Both the position numbers and the translations under genes were made by a program. 64,000 bases of DNA from Brevibacillus choshinensis. GTDB lineage: Bacteria; Bacillota; Bacilli; Brevibacillales; Brevibacillaceae. The notes beneath the pieces were generated by a model. That model was not told the DNA's origin. It ran no database searches and saw only the letters and a program-made list of their open reading frames with translations. Where the stretch lies: positions 1,890,001 to 1,954,000 of the forward strand of contig NZ_CP069127.1 in NCBI RefSeq assembly GCF_016811915.1, given 5' to 3'. Below are positions 26,354 to 35,701 of this stretch, in pieces (the stretch's first letter is position 1; every line of letters begins with the position of its first letter).

Positions 26354-27592
26354 GTGATTTTGTGTGAGGGTTGTCCTGACAATCCCGCTTGCGATAATTG
26401 CCTGATCGAGCTTCGATGTGGGGGGTCGGCTCAAAAGGTAATCCCTCCACGGCCAGTCCGGATCACGAACCTTTCTACATCGGAAGAATGCCAGGCCCAG
26501 CTTGTCACAGTCAGTCGGACAGCCATTGGCCTGTTCAGTTACGAGAAACCGCTGCACGGACGTATGGAGGTTGAGCTCGCCGGCGATTTTCGGATCATCG
26601 GGGACGGACTGCACGGGATCCATGGCGTTCCGTATTATGTGATCGATATTGAGAAAGTTTTGCGTCGGGATGAAGTGCTCGAACGTCTGCTGCTTGAAGA
26701 GTTTCACAACTGGCATATGAGCGGCGAGCTCGACCCGTCCGAACTTTTGGTGGATCTGAAAGAAAGAGATGATGAACGAGGGCGCCTGATCAGGCAGGAG
26801 CTGCAGAAGCTCTCCATCCTGCGGCAGATCGGGACCATTTTTCTGTATTTGTTTGATGAAGGCAATCTGAGGCCGCTGGGAACATCGCGAGCGGAACGCG
26901 ACATTGAGAGGGAAATGTATCGCCTGATCACGGATGGCAGGAGCTCCCTGGATTCTTTTCGCGAGCAGCTCATTTCCGAAGACGGCCGAAAGCTGTTTGA
27001 AATGTACGCTTCTCCCTTGCCTGATCAAACGTTCGGGATCGCACTGATCGATGTGACGGAAGCGATTGCGGAAGAGAGGAAGCGTCAGCGAAGGGAATGG
27101 GAAATCTACAAGGATATTTTGGGAGTGGTTACCCATAACAAGCTGCTCCTGCTAAATGACGAGGAGCTGTTTTTTCTGCTCCGCAACGGTCACAAATCGT
27201 TTGCCATGGACGTGCGTGCTCCAAAGGATCTGGCACAGCTGCGGCGGGCGTGCAAGCGTGCCCTAGAGCCGCTCGGATTGTCCGACAAGCGCATCCTGCA
27301 ATTTCTGGTCGCTGTCAATGAAGCGGCTTCGAACACCTTAAAGCATGGCGATGGCGGGACGATCACGGTGTACGTGTCGAACGAGCAGCACATGTGCAGA
27401 GCGGTCATTCATGATGAGGGCCAAGGCATCCTGCTGGAAGAGCTGCCGAGAGCGACTCTGCAGCAAGGGTATTCGACTCGTCATTCCCTCGGCGCAGGGT
27501 TTCATGTCATGCTGCAATATTGTGATCGGGTTTATCTGGGCAGCTCTCTCGCAGGGACCAAGCTCATCCTCGAATGCGAGGCCACTTCCTAG
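26354..27592 (+). CDS. Anti-sigma-factor-type ATPase (serine kinase) with N-terminal cysteine cluster
   Basis: A 412-residue multidomain protein. Residues 4-22 carry five cysteines spaced C-x2-C-x5-C-x2-C-x5-C. Residues about 36-105 are beta-rich and weakly resemble PilZ; about 150-240 look like a PAS domain ending in ALIDVTEAIAEE; about 285-410 are a GHKL/HATPase domain with N-box E323 and N327, G1 DEGQG at 354-358 and a GYSTRHSLGAGF lid. This is the RsbW/SpoIIAB kinase class rather than a histidine kinase, as no H-box is seen. GTG 26354 follows AAAGGAGGATGA. It sits 25 bases after the PP2C gene and upstream of a STAS gene. The expected target is that STAS protein. Confidence 0.82.
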   Translation: MILCEGCPDNPACDNCLIELRCGGSAQKVIPPRPVRITNLSTSEECQAQLVTVSRTAIGLFSYEKPLHGRMEVELAGDFRIIGDGLHGIHGVPYYVIDIEKVLRRDEVLERLLLEEFHNWHMSGELDPSELLVDLKERDDERGRLIRQELQKLSILRQIGTIFLYLFDEGNLRPLGTSRAERDIEREMYRLITDGRSSLDSFREQLISEDGRKLFEMYASPLPDQTFGIALIDVTEAIAEERKRQRREWEIYKDILGVVTHNKLLLLNDEELFFLLRNGHKSFAMDVRAPKDLAQLRRACKRALEPLGLSDKRILQFLVAVNEAASNTLKHGDGGTITVYVSNEQHMCRAVIHDEGQGILLEELPRATLQQGYSTRHSLGAGFHVMLQYCDRVYLGSSLAGTKLILECEATS

Positions 27593-27617
27593 AGAATGTG
27601 CTGTCATTTACGAAAAT

Positions 27618-27643
27618 GTTTGTACTCGTGTGAAAAAGGGTAT
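27618..27643 (+). promoter_or_regulatory. Sigma-B-type promoter candidate of the STAS gene
   Basis: GTTTGT (27618-27623), a 14-base spacer, then GGGTAT (27638-27643). This matches the B. subtilis sigma-B consensus at ten of twelve positions including the full -10. Predicted start near 27650, about 48 bases before the ATG. Whether this organism has a sigma-B-like factor is unknown from the window. Confidence 0.55.
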
Positions 27644-27698
27644 CTAGTAATTGAGGGAGTACGGTGGGGACCTATACATCAATGAGAGGAGTTTATAC

Positions 27699-28049
27699 AT
27701 GGACTATCGGGCGACAGAAACAAATGGGCAAGCCACGCTATTTTTTGCCGGGGAACTGGATATGGCTGTGGGAGACCGGGTAGGGGAGTTGCTCCAGCAA
27801 TATGGAGGACGCAACGAATCCGTTACTGTCGATTTCCAGGGCGTCTCTTTTGTTGACTCATCGGGGATAGGCAGCCTGTTTTTTACGACGAAAGAACTGC
27901 TGGCACTAGGCAAGCAAGTAGAAATTGTGAATGTGCGAGAAGAGATCTTGGATATCTTGAGTGTGCTCGGCTTTACGGAGGCTTTGGGAATCTCCGTGGG
28001 GAAAGCCGTTGAAACTGGGTTTGACGCGAAACCGACTGATTGTATATAA
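27699..28049 (+). CDS. STAS-domain anti-anti-sigma factor
   Basis: A 116-residue single STAS domain of the SpoIIAA/RsbV type: FAGELDMAVGD near the N terminus, then VDFQGVSFVDSSGIGSLFF with the phosphorylatable serines at 54-55 in DSSG. ATG 27699 is chosen over TTG 27651 because GAGAGGAG precedes it and the family starts here. In partner switching the unphosphorylated form binds the ATPase and frees the sigma factor; the upstream PP2C and ATPase genes are its likely enzyme partners. No sigma factor gene is adjacent. Confidence 0.93.
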   Translation: MDYRATETNGQATLFFAGELDMAVGDRVGELLQQYGGRNESVTVDFQGVSFVDSSGIGSLFFTTKELLALGKQVEIVNVREEILDILSVLGFTEALGISVGKAVETGFDAKPTDCI

Positions 28050-28050
28050 T
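28021..28050 (+). promoter_or_regulatory. valS promoter
   Basis: TTGACG (28021-28026), 18-base spacer and TATAAT (28045-28050). The -10 overlaps the STAS stop codon. Start expected near 28057, at the head of the T-box leader. Confidence 0.85.
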
Positions 28051-28056
28051 AACGTA

Positions 28057-28331
28057 GAAATGTCCATGATAATTCCATATGTAAGCAACGTGGAGTGGGA
28101 AGAGTAAGTCAGGAACCCTTGTCAGAGAGGAGAATCAATAGCTGCGAGATTCTCTAAGGTGACGAATGACTGAAGGTCGCCCAGGAGTTGTTCCGGTGAG
28201 ACGTACGTTCAGCCGGAAACGGTTCGCAACCGTTATCGTGTTTGAGGGAATACGCATCGTCATCGACCGTGCGTGTTAACAAAGGTGGTACCGCGAAAAT
28301 ATCCTTTCGTCCTTTGGATGAAGGGTTTTTT
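28057..28331 (+). ncRNA. T-box leader of valS (tRNA-Val sensing)
   Basis: The leader has the AGTA element (28103-28106), the stem I arm GAGAATC / GATTCTC, the T-box sequence AAAGGTGGTACCGCG (28281-28295) and a terminator with arms CCTTTCGTCC / GGATGAAGGG followed by a T-run (28303-28331). GTC at 28176-28178, after GAAG and before the stem I 3' strand, is the likely specifier codon for valine. Uncharged tRNA-Val would stabilise the antiterminator and allow valS transcription. Confidence 0.93.
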
Positions 28332-28411
28332 TATTTTCTGGCGGCCTCAGCCGAAGATCTGCCTTCTGCAAGAGTGCTTCCAGCATGTTTTTTATTAAGG
28401 AGGAGTCACGC

Positions 28412-31084
28412 ATGTCATCTCAACCAACACAAGACATCGACCAGCTGCTGCCGAAAAACTATGATCCAAAAGCGGCTGAAACCAAATGGTATCCCTATTG
28501 GATTCAAAAGCAATTTTTCAAAGCGGAGCGCGATCCGAACAAACGACCATTTACGATCGTGATTCCCCCGCCAAACGTAACAGGGAAGCTCCATCTGGGC
28601 CATGCGCTGGATACGACCCTGCAGGACATCATCACGCGGACTAAGCGGATGCAAGACTACAGCACGTTGTTCCTGCCGGGAATGGACCATGCAGGGATTG
28701 CGACGCAAGCGCGTGTTGAAGCAACACTGCGTGAGGAAGGCATCTCCCGTCATGACCTCGGCCGCGAAAAGTTCGTGGAAAAGGTGTGGGAGTGGAAGCA
28801 CATTTACGCATCGCACATCCGTGAGCAGTGGGAAAAGCTGGGCCTGGCCCTCGATTATTCCCGCGAGCGCTTTACGATGGATGAGGGCCTGTCCCGCGCT
28901 GTTCGCGAAGTGTTTGTTCGCCTCTATGAAAAAGGGCTGATCTATCGCGGCAACCGTATCATCAACTGGGACCCTGCGGCTCGCACTGCACTTTCCGACA
29001 TCGAAGTAATCTATAAGGAAGTAAAAGGTGCCCTGCACCATATGCGCTACCCGCTCTCTGATGGCTCTGGCTACATCGAGGTGGCGACGACCCGTCCGGA
29101 AACCATGCTGGGCGATACTGCGGTAGCGGTACACCCGGAGGACGAGCGCTACAAAAACCTGGTTGGCAAAACCGTCATTCTGCCAATCGTAGGACGCGAA
29201 ATTCCGATCGTGGCGGACGATTATGTCGATCCTGAATTTGGTTCAGGTGCAGTGAAAATCACGCCAGCACACGACCCGAACGACTTTGAACTGGGACTTC
29301 GACACAACCTGCCGCAAATCGTGGTCATGGATGAGACGGGTACGATGAATGAGCAGGCAGGCATTTACAAAGGCATGGATCGTTTCGCTTGCCGCAAGCA
29401 GATCATCAAAGACCTGAGCGAGCAAGGTGTCATGTTCAAGGTCGAGGAGCACATTCACCAAGTGGGACACAGCGAGCGCAGCGATGCTGTCGTAGAGCCT
29501 TACCTGTCCACACAATGGTTCGTAAAAATGCAGCCGCTGGCAGATGAAGCCCTCGCAAATGCAGCGAGCGAAGAGAGCGTGAAGTTTGTACCGGAGCGCT
29601 TTAAAAACAACTATCTGCGCTGGATCGAGAATATCCGCGACTGGTGCATTTCCCGTCAGCTGTGGTGGGGACACCGCATTCCTGCATGGTATTGCGCCGA
29701 TTGCGGCGAGACGATCGTATCCCGCGAAGATGTGACGGAGTGCCCGAGCTGCCACAGCCACAAGCTGGAGCAGGACAACGACGTGCTCGATACATGGTTC
29801 TCTTCCGGTCTGTGGCCGTTTTCCACGCTGGGCTGGCCGGATGACAGCGAAGACATGAAGTACTTCTATCCGACGAATGTACTCGTAACAGGCTACGATA
29901 TCATCTTCTTCTGGGTAGCCCGCATGATTTTCAGCGGGATGGAATTCACCGGGAAAAATCCGTTTGAAACGGTACTGATTCACGGCATCATTCGCGACTC
30001 CGAAGGGCGCAAGATGTCCAAGTCGCTCGGCAACGGTGTCGATCCGATGGAAGTCATTGAAAAATACGGGGCAGATGCCTTGCGCTATACGCTGGCAACA
30101 GGCAACTCTCCAGGGAATGACCAACGTTTCTATTGGGAGAAGGTTGAGGCAAACCGTAACTTTGCCAACAAGATCTGGAACGCATCTCGCTTTGCTTTGA
30201 TGAATCTGGAAGGCTTCCGCTACGAAGATATCGACCTCGGCGGTGAACTCACCACGCCAGACAAGTGGATATTATCCCGCCTGCAAGCGACGATCGCGGA
30301 TGCGACCCGCCTGACGGATGCATTTGAATTCGGGGAAGTTGGCCGTGTGCTCTACAACTTCATCTGGGACGATTTGTGCGACTGGTACATCGAAATGGCG
30401 AAGCTGCCGCTCTACGGAACCGATGAGGCAGCGAAAAAGACTACGCAATCCGTCCTGGTCACCGTGCTCGATCAGACATTGCGCCTGCTGCACCCATTCA
30501 TGCCATTCATCACTGAAGAAATTTGGCAGGCTCTGCCGCACCAGGGCGAAAGCATCACGGTAGCTGCCTGGCCGACTGTGAAGGAAGAGTGGATTTTTGC
30601 CGATGCCGAAGCGGAGATGAATCTCTTGATGGAGGTCATCCGCAGCGTTCGCAACATCCGTGCAGAAGTGAATGTACCGATGTCCAAGAAAATCGAGCTG
30701 TTGATCAAGCCGAGCGATGCGATTTCCGCCGAGCGCCTGACACGCGGTCAAGACTACATCACTCGATTCTGCAATCCGGAGCGTCTGGAAATCAGCGAGC
30801 AGCTGGCGACACCGGATAAAGCGATGTCGGCCATCATCACGGGAGCTGAGATGTTCTTGCCGCTGGCTGGCCTGATCGATCTGGATCAGGAAATCAAGCG
30901 TCTGGATAAAGAACTGGCCACCCTGCACAGCGAAGTAGAGCGCATCGAAAAGAAATTGAACAATGCAGGCTTTATGGCGAAAGCTCCAGAAAAAGTCGTA
31001 GCAGAAGAAAGAGCCAAAATGGCGGACTACATGGAAAAGCGGGATAAAGTGATCGCTCGACTTGCTGAATTGAAGAGCGAATGA
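28412..31084 (+). CDS. valS: Valyl-tRNA synthetase
   Basis: A class Ia aminoacyl-tRNA synthetase of 890 residues. The HIGH-type motif is in [15 protein letters not shown], the KMSKS motif in [14 protein letters not shown], an editing (CP1) domain lies between, and a C-terminal coiled coil (about 825-890) is typical of ValRS. ATG 28412 is used, with AAGGAGGAG upstream, rather than the ATG 27 bases earlier. Expression is controlled by the valine T-box leader. It begins a valS-folC-murC unit. Confidence 0.98.
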   Translation: MSSQPTQDIDQLLPKNYDPKAAETKWYPYWIQKQFFKAERDPNKRPFTIVIPPPNVTGKLHLGHALDTTLQDIITRTKRMQDYSTLFLPGMDHAGIATQARVEATLREEGISRHDLGREKFVEKVWEWKHIYASHIREQWEKLGLALDYSRERFTMDEGLSRAVREVFVRLYEKGLIYRGNRIINWDPAARTALSDIEVIYKEVKGALHHMRYPLSDGSGYIEVATTRPETMLGDTAVAVHPEDERYKNLVGKTVILPIVGREIPIVADDYVDPEFGSGAVKITPAHDPNDFELGLRHNLPQIVVMDETGTMNEQAGIYKGMDRFACRKQIIKDLSEQGVMFKVEEHIHQVGHSERSDAVVEPYLSTQWFVKMQPLADEALANAASEESVKFVPERFKNNYLRWIENIRDWCISRQLWWGHRIPAWYCADCGETIVSREDVTECPSCHSHKLEQDNDVLDTWFSSGLWPFSTLGWPDDSEDMKYFYPTNVLVTGYDIIFFWVARMIFSGMEFTGKNPFETVLIHGIIRDSEGRKMSKSLGNGVDPMEVIEKYGADALRYTLATGNSPGNDQRFYWEKVEANRNFANKIWNASRFALMNLEGFRYEDIDLGGELTTPDKWILSRLQATIADATRLTDAFEFGEVGRVLYNFIWDDLCDWYIEMAKLPLYGTDEAAKKTTQSVLVTVLDQTLRLLHPFMPFITEEIWQALPHQGESITVAAWPTVKEEWIFADAEAEMNLLMEVIRSVRNIRAEVNVPMSKKIELLIKPSDAISAERLTRGQDYITRFCNPERLEISEQLATPDKAMSAIITGAEMFLPLAGLIDLDQEIKRLDKELATLHSEVERIEKKLNNAGFMAKAPEKVVAEERAKMADYMEKRDKVIARLAELKSE

Positions 31085-31127
31085 TCCGCCCCATCAGCGC
31101 ATATTTTTGAGAATGGAGCATGGTAGC

Positions 31128-32501
31128 ATGCATGCAGAAGAACAATTTACCCAATACAAGCAAGCGCTTGACTGGCTGCATGGACTTCTCCGCTTCGGTC
31201 AACGGCCGGGGCTGGAGAGGATGCAGTGGGTACTTGAGGAACTAGGAAATCCGGAGCGGCAAGTGCCTTTTATCCATGTGGCTGGGACCAACGGAAAGGG
31301 CTCTACCTGCGCGTTTTTGACGCAGATGCTCATGGAAGCAGGGTATAGTGTAGGCACATTTACCTCTCCATACCTGCTCGATTTCCGGGAGCGCATCCGG
31401 TACAACGGCAGCATGATTCCTGAGGAAGACCTGCTGCAGCTCGCGAATGAAGTGCGAGTGCTCGTAGAACGGTGTGAAAAAGAAACAGAATTCGGTTCCC
31501 CGACCGAGTTTGAAGTCATTACGCTCATCGCCATTCTATACTTCACGAGAGTGGCGCGGCCGGCTGTCGTCGTTTGGGAAACGGGCTTGGGAGGGCGCCT
31601 GGATTCTACCAACGTCGTCGTTCCCCTCGTCTCTGTCATTACGAACATTGGTCTGGATCATATGAATGTGCTGGGAGACAGCCTCGTCGATATTGCCAAG
31701 GAAAAAGCGGGGATCATCAAGCCAGGAGTGCCGGTTGTGACAGCTGAACGCCGTCCAGAGGTGCTTGCCGTTTTTCAAGAAAAAGCCAATGAAACGAGAA
31801 GCACGCTGTATCATAGCGGTACTCACTTTTCCGGGGACCAAGTGGAGGAGCAGCTGGGGGAACAGCAGTTTATCTACCGCAGCATACTCCGCCGCCACGA
31901 AGGAAGCTACCGCTTGACCATGAACGGGATTCATCAAACGGACAATGCATCCCTTGCACTTATGACCTTGGATGTCCTGCGAAATTACTTTGCCTTCATG
32001 CTGGAGGAAGAAGAAATGTTTCGCGGTTTGCAACAAACGCGTTGGCCTGGTCGTCTAGAGATAGTCTCCCCAAGACCTTTGGTCATCTTGGATGGAGCAC
32101 ACAACCAGGAAGGAATGGAGGCGCTCGCAAGCAGCCTGGATCGGCTGATGCCTGAGGGTGCCCGTTTGCATCTGCTGTTTTCCGGCTTGGCGGATAAGCC
32201 GCTCTCCAAAATGGCGGAATCGCTGAAGCCGTTACAGTCGCGGATGGACTCTCTGCATCTGGCAACGTTTGACTTTCCCCGTGCAGCTGAAGCAAAAGCC
32301 TTGGAAGAGGCGTTTTACGAAGGCGGATGGGAAGAGGGTAAACTGGAGACCGTCCCTGACTGGCGAGCATTTCTCCTTTCTTGGATGCGTGAGAAGCAAT
32401 CGGCGAAGGCGGATGACTGGCTAGTCGTCTGTGGATCGCTCTACTTCATCGCCCAAGTGCGCGCATTCTTTCCAACTACAGTAGAAGAGGCAGGTGAATA
32501 G
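31128..32501 (+). CDS. folC: Folylpolyglutamate / dihydrofolate synthase FolC
   Basis: Adds glutamate to dihydropteroate and folates with ATP. The 457-residue Mur-ligase-fold protein has the P-loop in [13 protein letters not shown] and the family [11 protein letters not shown] motif. Three in-frame starts (TTG 31107, ATG 31113, ATG 31128) exist; 31128 has GGAG at nine bases. It follows valS closely with no promoter or terminator and overlaps murC by eight bases. Confidence 0.95.
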   Translation: MHAEEQFTQYKQALDWLHGLLRFGQRPGLERMQWVLEELGNPERQVPFIHVAGTNGKGSTCAFLTQMLMEAGYSVGTFTSPYLLDFRERIRYNGSMIPEEDLLQLANEVRVLVERCEKETEFGSPTEFEVITLIAILYFTRVARPAVVVWETGLGGRLDSTNVVVPLVSVITNIGLDHMNVLGDSLVDIAKEKAGIIKPGVPVVTAERRPEVLAVFQEKANETRSTLYHSGTHFSGDQVEEQLGEQQFIYRSILRRHEGSYRLTMNGIHQTDNASLALMTLDVLRNYFAFMLEEEEMFRGLQQTRWPGRLEIVSPRPLVILDGAHNQEGMEALASSLDRLMPEGARLHLLFSGLADKPLSKMAESLKPLQSRMDSLHLATFDFPRAAEAKALEEAFYEGGWEEGKLETVPDWRAFLLSWMREKQSAKADDWLVVCGSLYFIAQVRAFFPTTVEEAGE

Positions 32502-33885
32502 GGTGGATCAGGCACGGCACGTACATTTTGTGGGCATTGGCGGATATGGCATGAGTGCCATTGCCCGCGTCTTGATCGACCTTGGATACAAGGTAACCGG
32601 TTCCGATGTCGCCATGAACGATTTGGCGAGGAAGCTGGAAGCAAGAGGGGCGGTCATTCAGTTAGGCCATGCTGCCAGCCATGTGGATGGAGCAGACATC
32701 ATTGTTTACTCCACCAGCATTCCAAAGGATAATCCCGAGGTAATCGCAGCCGAGGAAAAAGGAATTCCTGTGATGCATCGTTCCCAGATGCTCGCCCGTA
32801 TTCTGAATGAACGGACAGGGGTAGCAGTTGCGGGTGCACACGGAAAAACAACGACGACATCCATGATTTCTCATGTTCTGGAGGAATGTGGAGTCGACCC
32901 GACCTTTATCATTGGCGGTGAGCTGATGAATGCCGGTACCAATGCGAAGGCAGGAAGCAGCGATTACGTGATTGCCGAAGCGGATGAGAGCGATGGCTCT
33001 TTCCTCGAATACCGTCCGATGTACGAAATCGTGACAAGTATTGAGCCGGATCACCTGGAGCATTTTGATGGTGATTTCAATAATTTGAAGCAAGCATACG
33101 TAAAATTCCTGAGTCATCTGAAGCCAGGCGGCAAAGCAGTCCTGTGCATCGATGATCTGCATGTGCGTGAAGTGCTTCCGACAGTCACGGAGCAAGTCGT
33201 TACCTATGCGATTGAAGAGCCTTTTACACAATCGGCGAATTTCAAGGCGCTTTCTATCGAGTGTGGAGATCGTCGCAGCCATTGTCAGGTTTACCGCAAT
33301 GAAGAATGCTTAGGGGAGCTGGCACTGACGGTTCCCGGCAAGCACAATATCGCCAATGCACTGGCGGCCATCATTGTGTGTCTGGACGCAGGCTTGTCAT
33401 TTGAACAGATTGCATCTGCACTGACCACCTTCAGAGGCGCCAAGAGACGTTTTCAAATCATCGGGGAAGTAAAGGATATCCTCGTGGTTGACGATTACGC
33501 GCATCATCCGACGGAAATTGTGGCCACCCTCAAAGGGGCAAAGGCTTCCGGGCGGCGTGTTATCGCAGTCTTTCAACCGCAGCGCTATACACGCACATTC
33601 TTCCTGATGGATGAATTTAGCCGCGCGTTTTCCGATGCGGATGAAGTGATCATTACGGATATTTACTCACCGGCTGGGGAAGCCAAGATCGAAGGCGTGT
33701 CATCAGAGGTGCTGGTGCAAAAGATCCGCGAGAACAGCCATGGAGGGGCACGATACATCCCGACCAAGGAAGAGTTGCAGGATCAATTGTACAAGGAATT
33801 GCAGGCGGGTGACCTCGTTTTGACGATGGGAGCGGGCGACATTTGGAAGTCCGCCTTCTGGCTGGCGGAAAGACTCGGCAAATAA
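32494..33885 (+). CDS. murC: UDP-N-acetylmuramate--L-alanine ligase MurC
   Basis: Adds L-alanine to UDP-MurNAc, the first step of the peptide stem. [14 protein letters not shown] is the N-terminal UDP-binding loop; [10 protein letters not shown] is the ATP P-loop; [10 protein letters not shown] is a MurC hallmark. The start is either GTG 32494 or GTG 32503; the latter has AGGTGA five bases upstream. It overlaps folC, suggesting coupling of wall and folate genes to the valine T-box transcript. In B. subtilis murC is elsewhere. Confidence 0.95.
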   Translation: MNRVDQARHVHFVGIGGYGMSAIARVLIDLGYKVTGSDVAMNDLARKLEARGAVIQLGHAASHVDGADIIVYSTSIPKDNPEVIAAEEKGIPVMHRSQMLARILNERTGVAVAGAHGKTTTTSMISHVLEECGVDPTFIIGGELMNAGTNAKAGSSDYVIAEADESDGSFLEYRPMYEIVTSIEPDHLEHFDGDFNNLKQAYVKFLSHLKPGGKAVLCIDDLHVREVLPTVTEQVVTYAIEEPFTQSANFKALSIECGDRRSHCQVYRNEECLGELALTVPGKHNIANALAAIIVCLDAGLSFEQIASALTTFRGAKRRFQIIGEVKDILVVDDYAHHPTEIVATLKGAKASGRRVIAVFQPQRYTRTFFLMDEFSRAFSDADEVIITDIYSPAGEAKIEGVSSEVLVQKIRENSHGGARYIPTKEELQDQLYKELQAGDLVLTMGAGDIWKSAFWLAERLGK

Positions 33886-33903
33886 CGAATAGCACTTCGT
33901 TTG

Positions 33904-33940
33904 AAAAGGGCTTGAACCATTTAGCGTTCAAGCCTTTTTT
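33904..33940 (+). terminator. Terminator of valS-folC-murC
   Basis: AAAAGGGCTTGAAC pairs with GTTCAAGCCTTTT, with one bulged G and an eight-base loop, running into a T-tract. Confidence 0.92.
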
Positions 33941-33988
33941 GCGTCCTGGAAAGGGCTGGGGGCATTTTGCCGAGGACGAGTTTCAAAT

Positions 33989-34022
33989 ATTAGTACCAGA
34001 TACTAATAGTTAGTGATATAAT
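33989..34022 (+). promoter_or_regulatory. fabH promoter with FapR operator
   Basis: ATTAGTACCAGATACTAAT (33989-34007) matches the FapR operator, an inverted repeat with TTAGTA and TACTAA half-sites. It lies directly upstream of the extended -10 TGATATAAT (34014-34022), covering the -35 area, so bound FapR should block transcription until malonyl-CoA accumulates. Confidence 0.85.
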
Positions 34023-34053
34023 CAAGTCATAAATCAGGAAGAGGTGATGGATC

Positions 34054-35043
34054 TTGACCATGCATTCTAGCGCACGAATAACCGCAATCGGTACGTATGT
34101 GCCAGAGCGTGTACTGACCAACGCAGATTTGGAAAAACTGGTGGATACCTCGGATGAGTGGATTTTGCAACGAACAGGCATCCACGAAAGACGGATTGCC
34201 AAGGAAAATGAATTTACCAGCCATCTGTCTATCGCGGCTGTGGAAAATATGCTTCAGACCTATCAAAAATCCCTTCACGATGTCGATATGGTGTTAGTCG
34301 CGACGTCGACCCCTGACTATCCGTTTCCGAGCGTGGCCAGTCAGATCCAAGCCCATTTCGGCATCGAGCAGGCCGGAGCGCTCGATTTGCAAGCGACGTG
34401 CGCCGGTTTTACGTACGCCTTGCACATGGCAAATGCTCTGATCAGCTCGGGACTGCATCGAAAGGTACTCTTGGTAGCTGCAGAAACGTTGTCAAAGGTC
34501 ACGGATTACACGGATCGGACGACATGCATCCTGTTTGGGGATGGTGCTGGAGCTGTTCTGGTTGAGCAAGACGACGCCCATCCAAGCTTTCGTGCTGCTT
34601 ATTTGGGCGCCAAGGGGGAAGGAGGCATTCACGTGTATCGGTCGGGCTTGTCCACTCAGATGACAGGTCGCGAGCTTGCCGGCGACGGATGCATTGTTCA
34701 AAACGGCAGAGAAGTGTACAAATGGGTAGCCACTACGGTCCCCAAAGGAATGCAGGAAGTGGTCAAACAGGCGAATGCGAGTCTGGAGGAGGTCGATTGG
34801 TTCATTCCGCACAGTGCGAATTTGCGCATGATTGAATCCGTTTGTGAAAAAAGCGGCTTCCCCATCGAGAAGACACTCTACAGTCTCGAGTATTACGGCA
34901 ATACGTCTGCCGCGACCATCCCGCTCGCACTCGCGAAAGGAATCCGAGATGGGGCGGTAAAAGAAGGAGACACACTGCTCCTGTACGGCTTTGGGGGTGG
35001 ACTCGTCCACGCTGGACTGCTTCTGACCTGGAATCCATCCTAA
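34054..35043 (+). CDS. fabH: 3-oxoacyl-ACP synthase III FabH
   Basis: Initiates fatty-acid synthesis by condensing acetyl- or branched acyl-CoA with malonyl-ACP. The 329-residue protein has the catalytic cysteine at 116 in DLQATCAGFTYA, the histidine in FIPHSANLRM and the asparagine in YYGNTSAATIP. TTG 34054 is five bases after GAGGTGAT; ATG 34060 is the alternative. No fabF follows, unlike B. subtilis fabHA-fabF. Control by FapR is supported by the upstream operator. Confidence 0.95.
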   Translation: MTMHSSARITAIGTYVPERVLTNADLEKLVDTSDEWILQRTGIHERRIAKENEFTSHLSIAAVENMLQTYQKSLHDVDMVLVATSTPDYPFPSVASQIQAHFGIEQAGALDLQATCAGFTYALHMANALISSGLHRKVLLVAAETLSKVTDYTDRTTCILFGDGAGAVLVEQDDAHPSFRAAYLGAKGEGGIHVYRSGLSTQMTGRELAGDGCIVQNGREVYKWVATTVPKGMQEVVKQANASLEEVDWFIPHSANLRMIESVCEKSGFPIEKTLYSLEYYGNTSAATIPLALAKGIRDGAVKEGDTLLLYGFGGGLVHAGLLLTWNPS

Positions 35044-35068
35044 AGATCTTGAAAATCAATTCACTCAT

Positions 35069-35112
35069 GCCGTTCCCGGGCTACGACCTGTCGCCCCGGG
35101 ACGGCTTTTTTT
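35069..35112 (+). terminator. Terminator of fabH
   Basis: GCCGTTCCCGGG pairs with CCCGGGACGGC (one bulged T), followed by seven T. Confidence 0.92.
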
Positions 35113-35180
35113 GTACGAACAGACCAAGGTACGATAAGCGCACGAGGACAGCTGCAATCCTAAGTGGGGAGGGACTGAAA

Positions 35181-35621
35181 GTGGCCATTGCATGGATCCT
35201 AATCCTTCTTTGTGTGATCGTATCGTGGTCGGATGTCGGAAAAAGACGGATTCCCAACCGCGCTCTCCTGGCGGGGCTGCTCGTTATTGCGGGGAGTGCA
35301 ATCGAGAGCTGGACCATGGAAGAATGGATGGCTCACCTCTCATTCGGGGTGGCGATCATACTCGCCTTTGGCTGTGTTGCCTGGCTTTGGCCCGATCACC
35401 TCGGAATGGGGGATGCCAAGCTGCTTGGCGTGCTTGGCTTTACTTTAGGCCTGCGCCCATTCGTATGGGTATTGACAGCCGCTTGCTTCCTCATCCTGCT
35501 TTTCTCCCTATGGTTGCTGACGCTCAAACGGATGAATGGAAAGTCCTCTCTGCCTTTTGCCCCGTTTGCGACCCTCGGGCTGATCTGCTATCAAATTTCT
35601 GTTTGGTTGAGTGCGAGCTGA
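35181..35621 (+). CDS. Short prepilin peptidase (A24 family), comC position
   Basis: A 146-residue polytopic membrane aspartyl protease with both catalytic aspartates: D18 in SWSDVGKRRIPN and D78 in the GMGDAK motif. It lacks the N-terminal methyltransferase domain of full-length ComC/PilD, so it resembles TadV/CpaA-type enzymes. By position (folC side of spoIIB and maf) it replaces B. subtilis comC. It would cleave prepilin-like leader peptides of competence or Tad-type pseudopilins. GTG 35181 follows GGGGAGGGA; the longer reading frame upstream crosses the fabH terminator and is rejected. Confidence 0.85.
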   Translation: MAIAWILILLCVIVSWSDVGKRRIPNRALLAGLLVIAGSAIESWTMEEWMAHLSFGVAIILAFGCVAWLWPDHLGMGDAKLLGVLGFTLGLRPFVWVLTAACFLILLFSLWLLTLKRMNGKSSLPFAPFATLGLICYQISVWLSAS

Positions 35622-35701
35622 TAGAATCGCTAGCTTTAGTCATAACCTGTCCGAGGGCAACGTAAGCTGTTACAAAGAGCCTGTTACTGGGGGGCATGGA
35701 T

